DNA of 31,849 nt from Chlamydomonas sphaeroides (GCA_001662425.1 BDDC01000054.1:31762-63610); one strand, 5' to 3'; positions 1-11,609 are shown, counted from the first letter of the stretch. Notes: a model not told the origin generated them from the sequence alone. A program made the numbers and translations.

Positions 1-223
1 CTTCCTGTGGGCGGTGGGACGCAGCTGGCGGTGGGTGCAGCATGGGTGCCCGTGCTTGCGCCGCGGTGTGAGGTTGTCTGCGTCAGGCCAGGGCCGAGCC
101 AGTGGGAGAACGAGTCCTCGCGGGTGAAATCCGCAGGGCGGGGCCGCGGGGCCGTGTGTGCACCCCCGTGGCTCCCAGCGCAACGCCCACCCAGTGACGC
201 CACCGCCTGCTCCTCCTCACCAG

Positions 224-3039
224 CGCGCGTGGCGGGCGTACCGCCACCGCAAGCTGCTGTCCGTGGTGAGCGGCCTGCTGGCGGCGGGGCACAAGGAGGC
301 CGCCGCCGCCGCCGTGGCCGAGGCCGAGGCCGCCGAGCGCAAGGCCGCGGCGACGGCCGCGGCCGCGGTCGCCGCCGCCGCCGCGACGGCGGCGGCGCTG
401 GAGGCGCGCCGGGCCGCGCGCGCCGCGGCGGCGGCCGCGCAGCGGCCGCCCTGGCGCAGCTCTGCCGGCGGCGTGCCCAACAGGTCCGCGGCGCCGCCGA
501 CGTCGCCGCCGCCGCGCCGCAGCTTGGCTGGCGGCCGGTCCACGGCCGAGGTGGCGGCGGCGGCGCAGCTGACTCAGCAGATGGGGCCGTCGCGCGGCTC
601 CCTACCGCGCGTGGGCCGCGCCTTCGAGGCAGGCGCCCCGGCAGTCGTGAACCTCGGCGGCAGCGCGCACGCGTCGCCACCAGCGACCTTCTCGGGCGCC
701 GGGCCGCCGCCGCCGCCGCGCGGGTCCGTCGCCGCTGCAGGTCCGATGGCGGACCCGCCGTCGATGCCGCCGCCGCGCTCCTCCGACCCGGGCCTGGCCC
801 TGCCCTTCTCGGCCAACCAGGTGGGGCCTCGTGGCACGGCCTTGCTGGCGGCCATCTAAGCAGCCCTCGTATCCTATGTTGATTCTGTCGATACTTGGAC
901 GATTAGCTTCGGTCGGCGCTATCGGACCAGTTGCGTGGGCTGCGCTCCGAGTGTGTGCGCGCGTCGTGCGTCGCGAGCTGTGCAAGCGCCGGCGCCCGTG
1001 TCGGACTGAGCGGCCATGAGGCCCCGACGCCGAGCCCAGCACGCACCGCACCGCACAGACCCACGGGTCCGCACATTCGGCAGCGCGGCCTGGCGCCCGG
1101 CCACCACCGACCAACCCGCGTGCCGCTGGCCACACTCTGCGCCGCACCCACCTCTGCCCCACTTGCTCCGTCCCCGCAGTGGCCGCAAGGTCCGATGGGG
1201 CCCCCGTCGCTGCCCGGCATGCCGCTGCACCGACGCGCCGCCCGCCAGTCGTGGGCGTCGGGCGCCGTCGTGGCGCCGCCGGCGTCGCCGCCGGGCCGGC
1301 AGTCGCACACGAGCTCAGCGTCGCGCCGGGCGCTGCTGACGGTACGGGAGGTGAACCTTGAGTACGGCATGACTACAAGCAGCGGCACGCAGATCGCCGG
1401 CCTGTCGGCGGCGGCGTCGTACATGGGAGTCAGCGCCAGCGTCGGCGGCAGCCGAAGCGGCAATGGCGCCGTGCCGCCGGCGGAGCCGCCGCCGCCGCGC
1501 GGCTTTCGGCGCATAAGCATGGCCGGCGGCAGCGGGTCCGGCGGCAGCGGCGGCGGCGGCTTCGTGGCGGCGCCGAAGCGGCCGTCGCTGGAGGGGACAT
1601 CGGCGGCGGCGGCGGCAACGGATTCGGCCAGGATACTGCCGCGTCTCCCGTCGCGCCCAACAACACCGACGGCACCGCCGACGCTGAGCGTCGACTTCGA
1701 ACGCCGCACGGACAACGGCGGCGGCGGCGCCGCCGACAGGTCCCCAAGCAGCCCTGCGCCGCCGCCGCTGCAGCCAGCGCTCGCGCAGAGCTTGCTGGGC
1801 CGCCGTCAGTCCGCCGTACTCGCGGACGGCGCGCGGTTAGGGACGGCCGCCGCCGACGGCGACGGCGCCCCCTCGGAGCACGGCCGTGCGGTGGCGGCGG
1901 CTAGCGCGGCGTGGGCCGACGCCATGCTGCCTCAGCCACCGCCGCCACTGCGCTTGGCGGCCCCCACCAGTCCACGGGGTACACTGCCGTCCCTCGGCGC
2001 TGCCAGCCCCGCCGCCGCGACCTCGGGCAGCTCCGGCTTCGTCGCCGCCGCCGCCCTGGCTGACGGCGCCGCCGACGGCGGCCCAGGCTCCCGCCACGCT
2101 AGCGGCTTCCTCCAGGCCTTCCGTCACTCCTTCTCCACCATCTCTAGCGCCTCCGTCTCCTCCACCACAGGCCCCGCAGCCGCCGCAGCCGCAGCAGCCG
2201 CCACCGTCAGCGGTGGCAGCGGCACCGCCGCCAGTGCCGGCAGCGGCACCGCCGCCAGTGCCGGCAGCGGCACCGCCGCCAGTGCCGGCAGCGGCACCGC
2301 CGCCAGCGGCGGCAGCGGCACCGCCGCCAGCGGCGGCAGCGCCATGTTCCGCTGGCCCGGCGCCGCCTCGGCGGCGGCGCTTGCCAGCGGCTCGCAGGGC
2401 AGCCCCAGCCCCGCCAGCAGCCCGGGCCCCACCAGCCCGTCCGCCTCCGCCAGCTACTCCCACAACCTGTCGCTGTCGCTCAACCGTGCACGCGCGTCCC
2501 GGCTGCGCGCCGCGGTAAGCTCGCAGGGCTCGGCCTTCCTGGCGGCGCTGCCGCCGCTTGGCCAGCAGCAGTCGCCGCTGCTGCCCGGACTCGACCGGCC
2601 GGCCTTCTTGACCGTCACAGCGCCCAGCGGCGCGCTGGCGTCGCCGCCGGTCACGGTCACGACCGTCCATGCATCCAGCGGCGGCGGCGGCGGCGGCGTG
2701 CTGGCGCGTGGCTCGCCGACGCGCCGACGCACCTCCGGCGTCCCGAATGAGCCCGCCGCCGCTGGCGCTTCTGCCGGCGGATGGACAGGGTCAGTGGCGG
2801 CACCGCCGCCGCCGCCGCCGCTGGGGCTTGTGGGTCCCGGCGTCAGGGCTGCCTGGGGCACGCCGCCGCCGACGGCGCCGTCGGCGTCGCTGGCGGCAGG
2901 CGCTGTCGCCGCCGGGCCGGGCGTGGACTCTTTCGCGCGGACGGCGGGCGCGTACGACATCCTGACGGTGAAGCCGGCGACGGCAGCGGGCGACGGCGCC
3001 TTCTCTCGCCCTCCAAACAGCATGGCGCCCTTCGAATGA
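224..3039 (+). CDS. C-terminal part of a large, mostly disordered protein with a split IQ-like motif (5' end outside window)
   Basis: Two exons are supported: 224-820 and 1180-3039, joined in phase 0 across a 359-base intron (donor CAG/gtgggg, acceptor ccccgcag), with a TGA stop at 3037-3039. The visible part is 818 aa. The first residues are RAWRAYRHRK, which fit the second half of an IQ calmodulin-binding motif if the preceding exon ends in (I/V)Q. An Ala-rich, Arg/Glu-containing likely helical segment follows (about residues 18-75), then low-complexity Ala/Gly/Ser/Pro sequence. A short less degenerate stretch containing VREVNLEYGM lies near residue 255. Five copies of an 8-residue Gly-Ser-Gly-Thr-Ala-Ala repeat lie at 2215-2334. 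Bases 1-223 read as intron. I recognise no catalytic domain, so the function is unknown. The exon structure is fairly secure; the IQ reading is inference. Confidence 0.75.
2215..2334 (+). repeat. five tandem 24-bp units encoding GSGTAAS(A/G)
   Basis: Five consecutive 24-bp units start at 2215, 2239, 2263, 2287 and 2311. They are in frame within the large second exon and encode Gly-Ser-Gly-Thr-Ala-Ala-Ser-(Ala or Gly). The last two units differ from the first three at the final codon. This is an in-frame coding minisatellite and is likely length-variable between strains. Confidence 0.9.
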
Positions 3040-3844
3040 GGCAGCGCTGGCGCCCAACGACCGAGGGCGCGGGCCTGGGGGTGCCGCTGGTGGCGCGCCG
3101 GTGGCCGCAGCCCGGCGCCGGCGGGCGGCGCTGCAGGCCGCGAGGGACGGCGGCGGCGGCGGCGGCGGCGGGTGCGGCAGGATTGGCGGCAGCGGCGGCG
3201 GGCGCTCCGCCCGCAGCTTCCCCCCGGCCGCTACAGACGCTCCTCTGCGCCCGTGGGCTCTGGCATGTGTGTGCCTGTGCTTGGCAGGTGACCGAGGGTG
3301 GCGCCCCTCACGCGGCACGCTCTGCCGTGTCGAGCCGCATGCGTGTGACCGCATGGAGGGCGGCAGCGCAGCGCGCCGCCGCAGCTCCGGCCGCCTGGGT
3401 GCGGCCGCCGGATGCCGCCCATGGCCGCCGGCGGGACGTGAAGGGGCTTCTGCAGCTCACAATCCCTGGCGGGGGCCCTCCCCCTGGGGCGATCGAGGAC
3501 GCCGGCTCTGCCGGCGCCGCCGGCCGCAACCGGACGTCGGACGCCTTCCCTCAGGGCCTCCGCGCCGCACGGCTCGCTGTGTTGGTTGCATTGCAGCAAT
3601 GCTCGACGCACGACGATGGTGGGCGCTGTTGTGTGCTGCGGGGGCGCGCCTGCGCCCCCGCTCGCGTAGTGATGCTGATCCAGACCCAGACCCAGGCAGA
3701 TCTAGTCGGCCCTGCAACACGGGCCCGGTTGTCGCTCGCTTGCGCTTGCCACTGCGTTGCCTTGCCGTGCTATGGGCGCTGGGCTTCATGCGTCGTGCGG
3801 GTCTGCTTCCCGTTGGAACGGCGTCCTGCTCTCCACGGCTGTAT

Positions 3845-3880
3845 GTGCCGGTGCCGGTGCCGGTGCCGGGTGCCGGGTGC
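3845..3880 (+). repeat. (GTGCCG)n hexanucleotide microsatellite
   Basis: Four perfect GTGCCG units occupy 3845-3868. They are followed by two imperfect units in which an extra G is inserted, up to about 3880. Confidence 0.85.
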
Positions 3881-4715
3881 TTAGGCTCCTGGGCGCCAAG
3901 GTTGTGGCTGTTGGTTGCTCGCAGAGCTCGGGGGCCCAGAAGCGCCGAAGGCCGGTCCCTTTATAGGCTGCGATTGGGTGGTGGGGGTGGTGCCGGTGCC
4001 CGGCAGGCGGCGGGTGTGAAACCTGGGTCATCGGTACCGGCAGCAGCGAGCCGTTGGCAGTTGGGTTCTGTTGGTGAGTAGCCAGTCGTTGACGGTTGGG
4101 TTCCGTTGGTGCGCGGCACGCGCGCGAGTCCGTGCGGCATGTGGTGGTAGTCGAGCAAGGCCAGGCTCAGGGACCGGCGGGGGGGCGCGCGTTGGGGTCT
4201 GCTGCGGGCCGCAGCCGTGACCGTCGGGGGTTGGCGATGCGGCCGCTCACCACAAAAGGGCGGCGACCACAGAAGCGAAGCACGCGAAAGCAGCACGGTA
4301 TCCGGCGCTCACGCGTCCAAGAGGACCGGCCCCTGGAAACCATGTGTTGCCCGAGCGTAGCCGCCTTAGAAGTTGTGCTCGCCACACGGAATGGGTGGTT
4401 GGCGCCGGCGTTGAAGCGTGGCGCCAGCCTCGCTTGCGTAGCTAGGTTGCGGCGCCCGGGGCCGCCACCGCCGGCTTAGTATTATGGAAACTAAAGCGAA
4501 GCCAGGGGTACGAGTATTCGTGCGCGCGGTCGCCTGCGTGTGGTTCCCGCTCGGAGCCCCGGAGCTGTGACGCGCCGCGCCCCAGCCCGCGCTGTGGCCG
4601 CGGACACGCCAAGCAGCGGGCGCAGACCCGCCCCAAGTACCAGCTGGGCGTGCGGCTACCGGCAGCCAGCTGTCGTGCGCTTGGGTCCGTGTGTGGCCAC
4701 ACAGGCACCTGCATG

Positions 4716-4759
4716 TCTTGACACCCCCCCCAATGACTTCCACGCTGGTTCCAAGTAAA
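4716..4759 (+). mobile_element. 44-bp insertion flanked by a perfect 15-bp direct repeat
   Basis: The 15-bp sequence acaggcacctgcatg occurs at 4701-4715 and again at 4760-4774, with 44 bp between. The insert contains a C-run, then ccacgctggttc, and ends in aagtaaa. A closely related insert (19964-20000) is also flanked by perfect direct repeats. The arrangement fits a short retro-inserted sequence with a target-site duplication, possibly the 3' end of a severely 5'-truncated non-LTR element. The family is not recognised. Confidence 0.6.
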
Positions 4760-4960
4760 ACAGGCACCTGCATGCTTTGCGGAGCGCTAGTCCGGCGAGC
4801 GCCGGCGAGCACCCGTGAGAGTGCAGAGCAAGTCGGAGGCAAGGGGGATTACAGGTGGGCAAGGGGGCCGCACCCTTTCCTCACCCCGGTTGACAGGTTC
4901 GCTCCCGGTTGCGTGCGGGGATGGGCTTGGGCGCCGCGCCAGCGGCCCACAATGCAGCAA

Positions 4961-4965
4961 TGTAA
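4961..4965 (+). promoter_or_regulatory. candidate poly(A) signal TGTAA for the first gene
   Basis: This is the first TGTAA on the + strand downstream of the stop at 3039. TGTAA is the usual volvocine poly(A) signal. A second copy lies at 5085-5089. The distance from the stop is long, so the assignment is tentative. Confidence 0.35.
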
Positions 4966-4969
4966 CAGC

Positions 4970-7222
4970 CGCTCTTGTCAACGCCACACCAGCACGGACC
5001 AGCTACATCATATCTTCCTTTGGGTGAGCGGGGTCCTTCCACCGCTGCTGCCTGAACCCCTAACGCTCAAGCCGGAGAGTCGGGTGTAACCCTGTTCATT
5101 CAAGATCCAACAAACAGGGGGCAGCACCAGGCGGTTCCCCGGAGGCAACTCAGGCTCCCGCGGGACACCACCCCTGGCAGCTGTAAGCACGAAACGCGCG
5201 AGGGGCAAACCCAGATTCCACGCGCACTCATCAGCAAAAGGGTTGCACCCACGGACCAGTCACGCATCGCGTATGGAACTGGCCTCCGGACCAGCCGGCC
5301 GGCCAGCACTGCCGGACGCTGTGCTGCCAGCCAGCGCGGCCAACGCGTGACCCGCCAGCCAGCCCCACGTGTGACCCACATGGCTCACAGGCGCTTAACA
5401 TGGCTTTCAATGTATCCACCAGCGTTGGAGTCAGTGTAGGTACCATTCACCAATCACACGAATGAGGCAGGCAAGGTGGCTCCATCCGGGATGGGGCGTA
5501 CACCCCAACCCGTCCTTCATCGAGGCCTGCCGGGATGCCGGCCGGCCCACCTATTGGGCTACTTCAGTCGAAGGCAATGCTTGTGTACTAGGCGCCCGCC
5601 CTCTCAACCAGCGCTCTACGTGCCGGCACTCGTCTGGGACGCGACCCCTGGTCCCTTCACCCGGACATGGCCGGGGCACGCTTGCGTGCAAAGAACGGGC
5701 AGCCCCCTTTCACTCCCCGCCTCGCGTTAGCACACGCCGACGGCCGCCACCGCAACCGTTATCGCAACAGCTGCCGCCCAGCCAGTCAGGCACGGCCAGG
5801 AGGCAGGGCCCGCCCTTGCCGCCAGCTCAGCCCCCAACATCGCCACGCTGGGAAGCAGAGGAAGCGCATAAACGACCCGGAACGAGGTTGTGGGAGCCTG
5901 ACCTTCACGCTGCACTTGCTCGGCTCGACAGTGGCACTGCTTTATGGATGACAGGGTGGCTCAGGAGGCCGTTGGTACGGCAGGGGGACGCGGGGACCGC
6001 CGCCGGGGCTGCTGCCAGGGCCGCGGTAGGGCGACAGCAGCCGGGGCCGGGCCAGCGCTGGGGCGCAGGGCGGGGCGGCCACTGGGGCCACGGGGGGCGT
6101 TCGCCGCAAAATGGAGCGGGGAGCGGAATAGTCCAGGTTACGAAACAGAAAAGGGGGGAAAGCGAGGGGGGACTAACCGCGGTGCACGTTGACACGTCGG
6201 GTCTGTTTACGCGTCGCAGTCGGGTTCCACAAGCCGCTTCACACACCGGCAGAGGCAAGCAGCAGAGAGGCGCCTGCCAACTGCCCATACACCCGAAACT
6301 GTGTCGTGCCGCTTCAGTCGCACCACTCGTCTCAATCCATCACACTTAACCCGCCCCCTTTTGTGGACATGCAACAAAGATTGGATTGTGCTTCTGTTGA
6401 ACAACAGCTAGGCTTGGGGGGGCGTCTGCGACCGCGACGGCATTGCCAATCGACGTTTACAAAACACTACACCAGGTCGCACGGCTTATACGCTTGAAAG
6501 ATGGCTTATGCTTCATCTGCGACTGGGCATCACCGCTGAGTATTACGCGGGGCACGACGGTACGAAGCGTAACGGTTTGTCTTTCCCAATTGAAGCCGCT
6601 CTTCTGCACAGCAGCACCGCACTCAGTACTCTTATTGAAGTAGCACATTATTACTCGACGAGGCAATTTACAGTAATTACATACACGTATTTGTGCTACA
6701 AAGCATACTTCGCTGACGCTTCACTGCGATACAGCCTCCACTTCTACCAAGACATCTGCATCAAGCCACGCGCCATAGCTGAGAGAAATCCTTCAGCTCT
6801 AGGCTCGCCTTGTGAAACGGCTGCGTGATGGTGGCATAGAGGCGTGGCACCAAACGCGCACCCGAGCTAGGTATGCAACAAGCGTCGCCACCGTGAACGG
6901 GCTGGGGACGTTGAAACGCGCGAAGCAGCCCACATACATGGACACCACGCTAATGGAGATAGTGTGAAACGAGGCAAAACATCAGCGCCAGCAGCGCCAC
7001 AAGCTCAGCCACCATTGCCAATCAGACGTGTGTCGCGGCGTACACTTTGCCGCAACAGGCTGGCATTCGCCAGCATTCGCGCACGACAATGCCGACCTTT
7101 GAAACCTGCCAGCTCTCGATTGCGTATTGGCCACAATTGTATGTGCCTTCTTCCTCTTCTTCATCTGCTGTAGTTTGGCTTCGGCTGTCCGTCGGACTCC
7201 TCCTTCCCTGTACGTCGGGCTC
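4970..7222. other. intergenic region upstream of the AP2 gene
   Basis: No supported gene was found. Open frames such as 5462-6349 lack credible composition, domains or splice context. A segment at 5564-5610 read on the minus strand has a box A-like TGGTTGAGAGG and a box B-like CCTTCGACTGA, possibly a decayed tRNA-related sequence. Bases about 6440-6830 are clearly more A/T-rich than their surroundings and may be promoter or 5' leader of the AP2 gene. A pyrimidine tract ending in an acceptor-like tgctgtag at 7173 suggests that an upstream leader exon exists. Confidence 0.4.
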
Positions 7223-10200
7223 ATGGACGGCAACGCCACATCTCGAGGCCGCCACTCCTACTTCAAGGGTGTGACGTTGTACCGACCGACGGCCAAGTGG
7301 AGGGCCCAGGTGCGGGGCAGGCGTGGTTGAGTGATGGGGTGCCTGCGCACGCAGAGGGGGGGAGGGGGGGGTCCGCGGCACGGTAATTGCCACCGCCGCA
7401 CGTATGCGCGTGTGCGCTCGCATGTGTCCCAGTCTAAATGCCGGAAGAGGCCTTCAGCGTGGCACTGGCACCTTCAACAGTCAATTTCTCAAACTTCTGG
7501 TGCTCTGCCGGCGCTCATGCGCCGGACATCCTCACGCAGCACCTGGCCCCCTGGCCGTCGGCCCAGCAGCGCCACGCGTGCATCTCGGTGCAAGCTACCT
7601 AATTCTGCAACCCTTTATGCGTCCGGCGTGAGCATGGCACGCCGTCGCCATCCCACAGTTGCGCGTGCATGAACTCGTCACCAACACTCGCGATCGAGTC
7701 ACCGCGTCACCCAGGCCTCTCAGAACCCTGGCTCGCCGCATGAAATGAGCATGTCGCGTCTTCAGCGTCCCCCTTGCTGGCCGCCTATCCTGCAGATCTC
7801 GCACGGCGGCCGCACAGTGACCCTGGGCGACTATGCGACCGAGGACGAGGCAGCGCGCGTGTTTGACCGCGCCTGCATCTGCAAGTACGGTGGCGACGCC
7901 GTTTGCAACTTTCCGCTGTCGGACTACTCGGCCGAATGGGATGAGCTGAGAGGTGCGCCGCTGGGGTGACACCAGCTGCGAGGCGCGCAGACATTCGACG
8001 ACCCAAGCCCCGAACACGCTCTGCGCTGTGCTGCTCGCCCGCCCCCGCAGCTGCCTCCATGCCCGACCTGCTGCTCAAGTTCAAGGCCGAGCGGCAGCAG
8101 GCCAAGGCCTCTGGCCGCAGCAGCGTTCCCAGCAGGGCCCGCCGCGGCAGCAGCGGCGACGACAGCAGCGACGGCGGCGGCGGCGTCGCCGCGCCGCCAC
8201 CGCCGCCGGCGCCGCCGCTGCTGACGGCCGCTGCCTGCAGCCCGCGCGCGCGGCTGCCGCGGCAGCGACCGCTGCCGGCTCACAAGCAGCGCCAGGCTCG
8301 GGAGCAGCGGCAGCAGATGGAGTGCGGCCGGCGGCGGGCGCTGAGCTCGCCATCCTGGCTTAGCGAAGCCGGCGCCGAGCTGCCGCTGCAGCCTCAACCC
8401 CAGCCGGTCAAGCGGCAGGCAGAGGACGATGACGGCGGCGTTGCGCCGCAGTGGCCGCAGCCCATCAAGAAGCGCAAGCTGGAGCTGGAGCCGCTGACGC
8501 TGGAGCTGCCGGCGGCGGCGCCTGCGCCCCCGCAGATGCAGATGCTGCTACCGGAGCCGTGCATCGCGAGGTGGGTATTGGTGGTTTTAGAGTTGGCCCA
8601 ACGGGGAGGGCGGGTGCGGGGCTGCAACGGCTGCGGTTCGCGGCTCTGCCACTTGCGACTGACCACGTCTAACATTGCTTGCCCGCCGCCCGCTGCCTAC
8701 GGCCATGCTTCTTGCTATGCAGCCCCGGCGCGCTCTTCTCGTCAGGCACCGTCGCCGGCAGCGGCCCAAGCCTCGCGCCGAGCGCCGCTGCCAGCCCTCG
8801 CCGCAGCGCCGGCAGCGGCTGGGAGCCCAGCAGAGCGTCGCCGCCTCTGTCGGCGCCGCCGCCGCCGCCGCCTGCGCTCCCGCTGCAGCTGACGGCCGTG
8901 TCCAAGCCGCCGCCCGCCGCCGCCGCCGCCGCCAACTCCAACACCAACACCTGCATGGAGGTTGAGCTGCTCGCCGCCACCGACGGCGCCGCATGTGAGG
9001 GGCTCATGATGATGGCGGAGCTGGCCACCGGGCGGTTGGCGGCGCCGCCGCCGCTGGGCCGCGTCAGCACCGCCGCCAGCAGCAACTCTTCTGGCAGCGG
9101 CTGCAGGGACGCGTCCCGCAGCCGGCGCGGCAGCGGCAGCGGCATGTCCGACATGGCTGCTTCCGGCCAGCGGCGGCTGACGGCGGCGGAGGCGGAGGCC
9201 CTGGGGCCGCTGCTGGCGGCGCTGCCGGCCGCCGCCGCCTCGCCCGGGGCCGAGCCGGCCGCGCTCTCCTGGCCCGCCGAGCCGGCGGCAGGCGCCGGCC
9301 GCCGGCTGCTGCCGCGGCCGCATGGCCTGCCCGCTGCGGCTGCAGCCACCAGCCGCACTGCCGCTGGGCCGCCGGCCGATGATGGTAGCGAGGCCCTGCT
9401 GCAGCAGCGGGCTCGCGACCTGCTGGAGCAGCTCCTTTCTGGCGTGCCGCTCATGGGATCCCTCGCCGCAGCCGAGCCGCAGCCTGCGCCGCGGCCGCAG
9501 CCGTCCGCCGCTGCAATGCCGCCGCAGCTGCTGGCGCCCTTTCGGTCTGGAGCCAGGTCTGCGGGCGGCCGCGAGGGTCCTGTCGGTTGCACGCTGCCGC
9601 TGGCGACGGAGGCGGCGGCGCCCAAGGCCGCCGCGCCCGGCGGCTGGGAGATGGAGCAGCGCCTCATCCTTGAGCTGCTGCAGGCCCAGGCCAAGGCCGA
9701 GGAGCAGCAGCGGCAGGCGCAGCGGCAGCAGCAGCGGCAGCGGGAGCTGGAGCAGCAGCGGCAGCGCGAGCGGGAGCGGGAGCTGGAACAGCAGCGCGAG
9801 TGGCTGCTGCAGCAGCGCGAGCGGCAGCGGGAGCTGGAGCGGGAGCGGGAGCAGCAGCGGCTGCTGCAGCGGCTGCTGGCCGAGGAGAGGCAGACTGCTG
9901 CGCTGGCTGCTGAGCTTGAGGCGCTGCAGAGTCTGCCCTCGACGGCGCCGCCGGCGCTGCGGGCGCTGGCGGCGGCGCTTGGCCTGCTGCCGCCGACGCC
10001 GGCGGCGGCGCCGTCTGCCGCAGAGGAGCTGGCAGCGGCGCTGGGCCTGTTGCCGCCAACGCCTCCGGCGGCGCCCTCTGCCGCAGAGGAGCTGGCGGCG
10101 CTCCTGGGCTTGCGCCTTCCGCCGGTGGCGCCGTCGTCGGAGCGCGCCCCAATGTGCGGTGGCGGCAACAGCGGTCGCGCCGCCAACGCGGCTGCCGCTG

Positions 10201-10475
10201 CCTGCGGCTATGGCCGCGGCGGCGACGCCTCACTCGCCAAGCAGCGCACTTTTGCCCTCGACCTGGCGGCATGCGGAGGCGGTGGCGGAGGCGGAGGCTC
10301 TGCAGCTCGGGGCCGGCCGTCGGCGTCGCCGCAGCTGGCGGTTGGCCAGCCGGACGTGCCGATGGTGCTGCGCGTACCGGCACGGATGCAGCCGTCAAGC
10401 GCGTACGACAGCGACGTCGAGTGCGTCAAGCTGTCATTGGCGTCGAAGGGCGAGAGGCCGCTGCTGCTATGGTGA
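7223..10475 (+). CDS. AP2/ERF-domain transcription factor
   Basis: Four exons join in consistent phase: 7223-7309, 7796-7952, 8051-8570 and 8723-10475 (stop TGA), giving 838 aa from the ATG at 7223. A single AP2/ERF DNA-binding domain spans residues about 10-70. Key blocks are SYFKGV, KWRAQI, LGDYATEDEAARVFDRA and NFPLSDY, with an intron falling between the KWRAQ and ISHGG strands. A basic KKRK cluster near residue 220 is a likely nuclear localisation signal. Residues about 560-645 are a Gln/Glu/Arg-rich probable coiled coil or charged helix. Three copies of a 21-residue Leu/Ala/Pro repeat follow. The rest is low-complexity Ala/Gly/Pro. The start is uncertain: the open frame extends upstream through a pyrimidine tract that looks like a 3' splice site ending at 7173, so an earlier exon is possible. 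Target genes are unknown. Confidence 0.85.
9966..10150 (+). repeat. 63-bp in-frame tandem repeat in the AP2 protein
   Basis: Two nearly identical 63-bp units (9966-10028 and 10029-10091) encode LAAALGLLPPTP followed by a PSAAEE-ending linker. A third, diverged unit follows from 10092. Each unit is a short amphipathic helix plus a Pro-rich spacer, possibly repeated interaction motifs. Confidence 0.8.
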
Positions 10476-11591
10476 GCGATGCATTTTGGGCCGGCTGAAG
10501 GCCCGTGTGGAGACTGAAGATGTTACGGGGGGAACTAAGGGAGACGCCCGCAGGCGGTGTTGCCACGGCGGTTAACTGTTGATGCTCGCAGGATGGCTGG
10601 TTGGTTGCCTCGCCACATACTGGCTCCGCACCCTTAGGGGCGGCGAACTTGCATGAATCATCTTGTAGCTGCGGAGCGTGACCTGCGTGCGCAGCTGCTG
10701 GCGGGGGGCCGGGCATATGCGGTTCCTTGTCGTGCTGTGTGCTACGCCGCCATGTGCGGCATCGCGCACCCAGAGGCCCGGCAGATGGCTGTGAAAAGCA
10801 CGCGGGAGCTGCGCTGAGTGGCTGTCACCGTGTGTTATGATGCCGTCCCCCGCGTTAGTGGTGTGGTGCATTTGCGTGGCGCGAAGGCACGGCGCTGGTG
10901 CTGCAGTGGGGGCGCTTCACCGTACTGAAGATATGCAAGCAAACTTGTGTGCGGAGACGGAGCCGGGGTGTGTGGTGCATGGAGCTTGCAGCAGACCCGA
11001 CACGTCGGCCACTGTCGCCGCTGTGGCGGCAGGGCAACTGGGCTGGGATGCGTATAGATGCGAGTTGGAGTCATAGCGCTTGGTCATTCGGACCCGTTGC
11101 GAGCAACGCAACGCTAGGGGGGCTGGCGTTGATGGACGTAGTCGTTGGCTTAATGCGCTCAGCTGCCCGCGCGGCTGTGGTGCACTGAATTGAATGGCGT
11201 TGTCACACAAACATACGCGGGGTCGGTGTCAGAACACCGAGGTGCATGGAGGTGATGGCCGTGTGCAAGCATGTGGGTATCGGTAGTACGGCAACAGCGC
11301 ACTTGCGTCTGTTGCGCAGCAGCAAATGCTCACTTAAGCAGCTGCGGCGCATCGGCAGGCATCAGCACGCAGCGAAGGTAGGCAGGGCGCTCCGCACGAC
11401 GCATGGTAAGTGACTGGCTGGCTAGCTGGCTAGCGACGCTTGTAGCAGTTGGTGAGCAGCGAACGCTTTGGCGTGTCGGTGCGGTTGCAGAGGCCGCAGC
11501 ACAGGCGCACTGTGGTGCGCAAGGCAGGCGCGTCCTGTACATGCGGCGCCGCTGGCGCCTGGGCCGGGCCGCCACCACCCGGCGCACTGCA

Positions 11592-11596
11592 TGTAA
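11592..11596 (+). promoter_or_regulatory. candidate poly(A) signal TGTAA of the AP2 gene
   Basis: First TGTAA on the + strand after the AP2 stop at 10475, giving a 3' UTR of about 1.1 kb. The interval 10476-11591 has no recognisable coding exon. Confidence 0.5.
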
Positions 11597-11609
11597 ACAA
11601 TCGCACACA

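Larger units (their letters stand above)
3040..4965 (+). other. probable long 3' UTR of the first gene
   Basis: No coding exon with matching splice phases was found here on either strand. The first TGTAA poly(A)-type signal on the + strand after the stop codon is at 4961-4965, with another at 5085-5089. The 3' UTR is therefore probably about 1.9 kb unless an unrecognised exon or gene lies inside. The stretch contains a (GTGCCG)n microsatellite at 3845-3880 and two copies of a TTGGGTT(C/T)(C/T)GTTGGTG-like sequence near 4060 and 4098. Several long open frames occur but look like by-products of high GC. Confidence 0.4.

Noticed and set aside
7..882. Long + frame overlapping the first exon
   Set aside because: Out of frame with the spliced model. 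Its Arg/Gly-rich translation is the usual shadow of an Ala-rich coding exon.
5462..6349. 295-codon open frame on the + strand
   Set aside because: No start context, domain or splice partners, and an Arg/Pro/Gly-rich translation typical of chance reading through GC-rich DNA.
6508..6828. 106-codon + frame in the A/T-richer patch
   Set aside because: Codon use is unlike the neighbouring genes and no motif was recognised. Open frames of this size are expected there by chance.
8669..10186. 505-codon minus-strand frame over the AP2 gene
   Set aside because: Ser/Cys/Arg low-complexity antisense of CAG/GAG-rich coding sequence. The + strand model has consistent splicing and a real domain.
9322..10575. 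417-codon alternative + frame inside the AP2 last exon
   Set aside because: Arg/Ser/Cys-rich shadow frame without domain or splice context.
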